Assembly: GCA_002401885.1 (NCBI GenBank)
Contig: NVUL01000052.1
Coordinates: forward strand, 1-48,045
DNA from: SAR86 cluster bacterium
GTDB lineage: Bacteria > Pseudomonadota > Gammaproteobacteria > Pseudomonadales > Pseudohongiellaceae
Length of the DNA stretch: 48,045 nucleotides
Direction of reading: 5' to 3'
Positions 44,853 to 48,045 of the stretch are shown one piece after another. A program made the position numbers and the translations under genes. The notes under the pieces are model-generated. The model did not search any database. It was not told where the DNA came from and was given only the letters and a program-made list of their open reading frames with translations. Every line of letters starts with the position of its first letter. Position 1 is the first letter of the stretch.

Positions 44853-45341
44853 TTGAGAAAAATTCTATTGTTTGGTAATTCAGGCTCAGGAAAGTCTACA
44901 CTTGCCTCGCGACTCGCAAGCGCTACCATGGCGCATCTAGATCTGGACTCGCTTGCCTGGCTTCCCTCTCAGCCGCCGCAGCGCATGCCGCTGACGGATT
45001 CCAAAGTCTTGATCGATGAATTCACCATGGGTAATGAGTCCTGGGTGATCGAGGGTTGCTACACCGACTTATTGGAAATTTTAGCTAAGCGGGCCACCGA
45101 GGTCGTGTTCCTGAATCTTCCGGTCGAGCAGTGTGTACAAAATGCCAAGGCTAGACCGTGGGAGCCGCATAAATACGCTTCAAAGGCGGCGCAGGACGAA
45201 AACCTAGAGATGCTCTTGGGCTGGATCACTCAATACGGGCATCGGGACGATGTGTTCTCTCTTGCGGCTCATACTAGCTTCTATGAAAGCTTCTCTGGAA
45301 CGAAAACCTGTATACTCACGAACGAGCAATCATTTATTTAG
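44853..45341 (+). CDS. Small P-loop NTPase/adenylate-kinase-like protein
   Basis: The 162-residue protein has a Walker A loop GNSGSGKST (8-16), a conserved HLDLDSLAW, and GNESWVIEGCY. This layout belongs to the small P-loop kinases often labelled topology-modulation (FlaR-like) or shikimate-kinase-like. It probably phosphorylates a small molecule or nucleotide, but the substrate is unknown. The start is TTG with GGAG eight bases upstream; an ATG nine bases earlier runs into a stop. Confidence 0.75.
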   Translation: MRKILLFGNSGSGKSTLASRLASATMAHLDLDSLAWLPSQPPQRMPLTDSKVLIDEFTMGNESWVIEGCYTDLLEILAKRATEVVFLNLPVEQCVQNAKARPWEPHKYASKAAQDENLEMLLGWITQYGHRDDVFSLAAHTSFYESFSGTKTCILTNEQSFI

Positions 45342-45374
45342 TTTGGCTCTCTAACTGAGATAAGGAGAATTGCG

Positions 45375-45548
45375 ATGCGTATGCTCTATCGAATACCTAT
45401 TCTCTTCCTGCTGATAGTCTGTGCGTTGTTTTTCGCATCCGTTGGCAGCATGAATGGCATGGGTGTCTTCCTGGTGTTGGCCATCTTTTTCGAAGGTGCT
45501 TTCTGGATTGGCTTGTTTAAGACCATGAAGCGGCCTGTGCGAAATTAG
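45375..45548 (+). CDS. Small two-helix membrane protein, 57 residues
   Basis: This short frame starts ATG with AAGGAG eight bases upstream, one of the best ribosome-binding sites in the window. It encodes two hydrophobic helices, IPILFLLIVCALFFASV and VFLVLAIFFEGAFWIGLF, joined by a Gly/Met turn, and a basic end KTMKRPVRN. This predicts a small inner-membrane hairpin protein. I do not recognise the family. It sits 33 bases after the P-loop gene and 28 before the next. Confidence 0.75.
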   Translation: MRMLYRIPILFLLIVCALFFASVGSMNGMGVFLVLAIFFEGAFWIGLFKTMKRPVRN

Positions 45549-45576
45549 CGCCTGATTTTTTTAGTAGGAAGTTACC

Positions 45577-46080
45577 TTGCGCAAGGTTGAATTTAATCGT
45601 ATCGCTCTGCAGTCAGATAAGTTGCTGGTCGGCATGGCCGCGAAGGTGTCGGTGGCTAAAGATGCGACTCCAGTTCTTTGGCAGCGCTTCATGCCGCGAA
45701 GAAAAGAAATTCAGAGCACAGTAAATGAAGTGCTTTATTCCGTACAGAATTTCTCTCAATTTGATGGTTTCAAGAGCTTTGCTCCCGAGACTGTATTCGA
45801 GAAATGGGCGGCTGTCGAAGTGGCTAACAGAGACTGCGTTCCTGACGGCATGCAGTTGTTTGTTCTCCAAGCTGGTCACTATGCTGTGTTCGACCATTAC
45901 GGCCCACCTAGTGAATTCTCAATGACACGAAATTTCATCTTTTCAGAATGGATGCCTAAATCAGAATGGCAGTTGGATGATAGGGAGCATTTTGAGATTT
46001 TGCGGCCTGATTGGCGAGCAGACGATCCCAATGCTCGCGAAGAAGTTTGGATACCCGTGAAAAGCGACGAGAATGTATGA
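45577..46080 (+). CDS. GyrI-like/AraC effector-binding domain protein
   Basis: The 167-residue protein resembles the stand-alone effector-binding domains of the GyrI superfamily. Points of similarity are PVLWQRFMPRRKEI near the start and the late strand DGMQLFVLQAGHYAVFDHYGPPSEF, followed by a helix and FEIL in the final part. These domains bind small hydrophobic ligands or partner proteins. There is no DNA-binding part. The start is TTG with AGGAAG upstream. Family assignment is by pattern and is moderately sure. Confidence 0.65.
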   Translation: MRKVEFNRIALQSDKLLVGMAAKVSVAKDATPVLWQRFMPRRKEIQSTVNEVLYSVQNFSQFDGFKSFAPETVFEKWAAVEVANRDCVPDGMQLFVLQAGHYAVFDHYGPPSEFSMTRNFIFSEWMPKSEWQLDDREHFEILRPDWRADDPNAREEVWIPVKSDENV

Positions 46081-46102
46081 TCAATAAGAAGAACTACCAG
46101 CA

Positions 46103-46408
46103 ATGATTCTCGAAGTGGCCACGTTAGATGTAAAGCCGGGGATGGAGGCGGAATTCGAGAAGAGTTTTGCCCAGGCGCAGAAGATTATCAAAGCGATGCG
46201 AGGTTACATCTCGCACGAACTTCGACACTGCATTGAGCGGGAGGGTCGCTATCTCCTTCTAGTGAAATGGGAAACTCTGGAGGATCATACCGAGGGCTTT
46301 AGAGGGTCCGAAGAATATCAACAATGGCGTTCCCTGCTGCACCACTTCTACGATCCGTTCCCAACCGTAGAACACTATTCGTCGGTAGAGTTATCTCAAT
46401 CTGAGTGA
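46103..46408 (+). CDS. ABM-domain (antibiotic biosynthesis monooxygenase-like) protein
   Basis: The 101-residue protein has the dimeric ferredoxin-like ABM fold, with EVATLDVKPGMEAEFEKSF, GYISHELRHCIEREGRYLLLVKWE and HTEGFRGSEEYQQWR. Such proteins include small quinol monooxygenases and stress proteins. The exact activity is unknown. It ends ten bases before the stop of convergent pgi. Confidence 0.85.
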   Translation: MILEVATLDVKPGMEAEFEKSFAQAQKIIKAMRGYISHELRHCIEREGRYLLLVKWETLEDHTEGFRGSEEYQQWRSLLHHFYDPFPTVEHYSSVELSQSE

Positions 46409-46410
46409 GT

Positions 46411-46447
46411 GCTCAGCGTCAGTCCTTTCGCCAGTGTTGAGCTTTTT
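46411..46447 (+). terminator. Weak terminator after the ABM gene, inside the pgi end
   Basis: GCTCA (46411-46415) and TGAGC (46438-46442) can pair, followed by TTTTTG (46443-46448). The loop is 22 bases long, and the stem is short. It overlaps the 3' end of convergent pgi. Confidence 0.3.
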
Positions 46448-47996
46448 GAATTAGACCTTGTGTCGATTCGTCGAGGACGCCTTGGTCTGGTTCTGCAGAC
46501 ATGGCCGCGAAGACCTTCGTGGAAAGCTTCTTTCCGAGCTCTACCCCCCACTGATCGAAGGCATTGATGTTCCAAAGCACGCTGAGAGCGTAGACCTTGT
46601 GCTCAAAGAGCGCGATCAGCATGCCCAGATTGTAGGGGTTCAGCTCCTCAAGTAGCAGTGTGTTACTGGGTTTGTTGCCGGCCACGACCTTGTGGCTCGA
46701 GTCGGCATCAAGCTTGCCTTCCATCAATGCCAGACTCTGACTAAAACAGTTGGCCAACAGGTGTTGATGCGCCTGGGCGTTTTCCTCGGCATCGCTGTTG
46801 GCAAAGGCTATGAAATCCACAGGAATAAATTCAGTGCCCTGGTGCAAGAGCTGGAAGTAGGAGTGCTGTCCGTTGGTGCCGGCTGAGCCCCAGATGATGT
46901 CGCCGGTATTGTGTTCGATCGGCACGCCTTGCTTATCTACGCTCTTGCCAAGACTCTCCATACACAGCTGCTGCAGGAAAGAAGGCAGCAGATTTAGGCG
47001 TTGGCTATAGGGGACAATAGCCGTGCTATGCGCATCGAAGTATTCTCGGTACCAGAAGTTAAGCAGTGCCAGAATGACAGGTAAGTTTTTCTCGGGCGGC
47101 GCCGTTCGAAAATGTTCATCCATGGAATGCGCCCCGGCAAGCAACTGCCGAAAACCATCCATGCCTAATGCGAGCGCAATGGGTAGACCAATTGCCGACC
47201 ACAAAGAGAATCTGCCGCCAACCCAGTCCCAGAGTGGGTACAGATTCGCCTCTTCGATGCCGAATTCCGTGGCAGCACTCAAGTTAGTGGTTATGGCGAT
47301 GAAGTGTTTAGCCGTAGCCGTTGCATCAGTCTGTTGCAGCAGCCAATCACGAGCCGCCTCGGCGTTCTTCAGAGTTTCGAGTGTAGAAAAAGACTTGGAA
47401 GCTACGACGAAGAGGGTGGTCTCGGCCTCGAGGTCTTTAAGAGTGCTCTGTAGGTGAGAGGGGTCGACATTCGACACGAAATGTACACTGAGCTTGTTAG
47501 TAGCGAAGGGGCTGAGTGCATCACAGACCATTGCGGGCCCGAGATCTGAGCCACCAATACCAATGTTGACGACGTCAGTAATAGCCTTGCCGCTGTAACC
47601 GGTCCACTTTCCGCCATGCAGTTCGGCCACTAGCGAAGCCATTCGGTCGAGGGATGCACTGACTTCAGGAGTGTTGGTCTTTGCCGAGGGATCTCGTAGC
47701 GCCACGTGCAGCGCCGCTCGTTTCTCGGTTATGTTAATTTCTTCGCCGCGAAACATCGCATCGATCGCTGCGGGCAGTTGACTCTGCTCTGTTAGATCGA
47801 GTAGTAGAGAAATCGTTTCTGGCTCTATAAAGTTCTTGGAATAATCGAGTAGGAGCCCCTCGTGACTTAGCGAGTACGCCTGAAAGCGATTGCCGTCGGT
47901 GTCAAATAGTGCGCTTAGGCGAAATTCTCTACGTCTAAATTCTTCGCTGTGTTTCTGCAAAGCCAGCCTGGCTGCATTATTCCTTGAGCCATCCAT
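46419..47996 (-). CDS. pgi: Glucose-6-phosphate isomerase
   Basis: Pgi interconverts glucose 6-phosphate and fructose 6-phosphate. The 525-residue protein has DVVNIGIGGSDLGP, the signature DWVGGRFSLWSAIGL, EHNTGDIIWGSAGTNGQHS (active-site region) and VLWNINAFDQWGVELGKKL. It is slightly shorter than E. coli Pgi (549). The start at 47996 aligns well with the family. The frame stays open to the window end, so an upstream start is not excluded. Confidence 0.95.
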   Translation of the reverse strand: MDGSRNNAARLALQKHSEEFRRREFRLSALFDTDGNRFQAYSLSHEGLLLDYSKNFIEPETISLLLDLTEQSQLPAAIDAMFRGEEINITEKRAALHVALRDPSAKTNTPEVSASLDRMASLVAELHGGKWTGYSGKAITDVVNIGIGGSDLGPAMVCDALSPFATNKLSVHFVSNVDPSHLQSTLKDLEAETTLFVVASKSFSTLETLKNAEAARDWLLQQTDATATAKHFIAITTNLSAATEFGIEEANLYPLWDWVGGRFSLWSAIGLPIALALGMDGFRQLLAGAHSMDEHFRTAPPEKNLPVILALLNFWYREYFDAHSTAIVPYSQRLNLLPSFLQQLCMESLGKSVDKQGVPIEHNTGDIIWGSAGTNGQHSYFQLLHQGTEFIPVDFIAFANSDAEENAQAHQHLLANCFSQSLALMEGKLDADSSHKVVAGNKPSNTLLLEELNPYNLGMLIALFEHKVYALSVLWNINAFDQWGVELGKKLSTKVFAAMSAEPDQGVLDESTQGLIQKAQHWRKD

Positions 47997-48045
47997 GTGG
48001 GGCTTACTCTTGGGCTGCTTGATAATTCTGGGTGGGCTTCGGTTT

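Overview
The window is a dense stretch of housekeeping chromosome from a gammaproteobacterium. Its gene order closely follows the one I know from Pseudomonas and its marine relatives: rpsU-yqeY-dnaG-rpoD divergent from tsaD; lptD-surA-pdxA-rsmA-apaG-apaH divergent from amgK-murU; trpE, trpGDC, vfr, osmC-like and coq7; aroQ-accB-accC-prmA-DUF3426-dusB-fis-purH-purD. Base composition looks near 50% GC. The placement (a pseudomonad-like or Cellvibrionales-like marine lineage) is inferred from gene order and protein motifs, not from a search. I see no phage, insertion sequence, CRISPR array, tRNA or rRNA.

Layout. 1-309: no gene, but two related long imperfect hairpin elements. 310-1050: a short-chain dehydrogenase. 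1180-6017 (minus): the macromolecular synthesis operon rpsU-yqeY-dnaG-rpoD, with strong intercistronic hairpins and a near-consensus heat-shock promoter in front of rpoD. 6334-8299 (plus): tsaD, folB, folK. 8328-11057 (minus): a glutathione S-transferase, a PTR1-like pteridine reductase and cca. 11157-18452 (minus): apaH, apaG, rsmA, pdxA, surA, lptD. 18687-21231 (plus): amgK, murU and a DnaJ-domain protein. 21408-26357 (plus): rpe and the tryptophan genes trpE, trpG, trpD, trpC. 26413-27048 (minus) vfr and 27420-27845 (plus) an OsmC-family gene flank a regulatory region. 28099-38294 (minus): a long run of core metabolic, translation and regulatory genes from aroQ to coq7. 38419-40835 (minus): a free-standing DsbD alpha domain, fabB and fabA. 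41003-44803 (plus): GDP-mannose and UDP-glucose precursor genes, the first one frameshifted. 44853-46408 (plus): four small poorly characterised genes. 46419-47996 (minus): pgi.

Functional themes. Outer-membrane assembly (lptD, surA) sits back to back with peptidoglycan recycling (amgK, murU). Folate genes (folB, folK) sit beside a pteridine reductase. Fatty-acid initiation and unsaturation genes (accB, accC, fabA, fabB) are close together on one strand. Sugar-nucleotide genes (manC, galU, manB) feed exopolysaccharide or LPS synthesis, but manC carries a one-base frameshift.

The most unusual items are the paired hairpin elements at the left edge, whose stems show a compensatory base-pair change; the lone DsbD alpha domain where relatives carry a full dsbD; the tandem in-frame duplication in the LptD leader region; the very long acidic linker in the DUF3426 protein; the sigma32-like promoter of rpoD; and palindromic sites upstream of vfr and the osmC-like gene. 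I did not find a clearly new multigene system.
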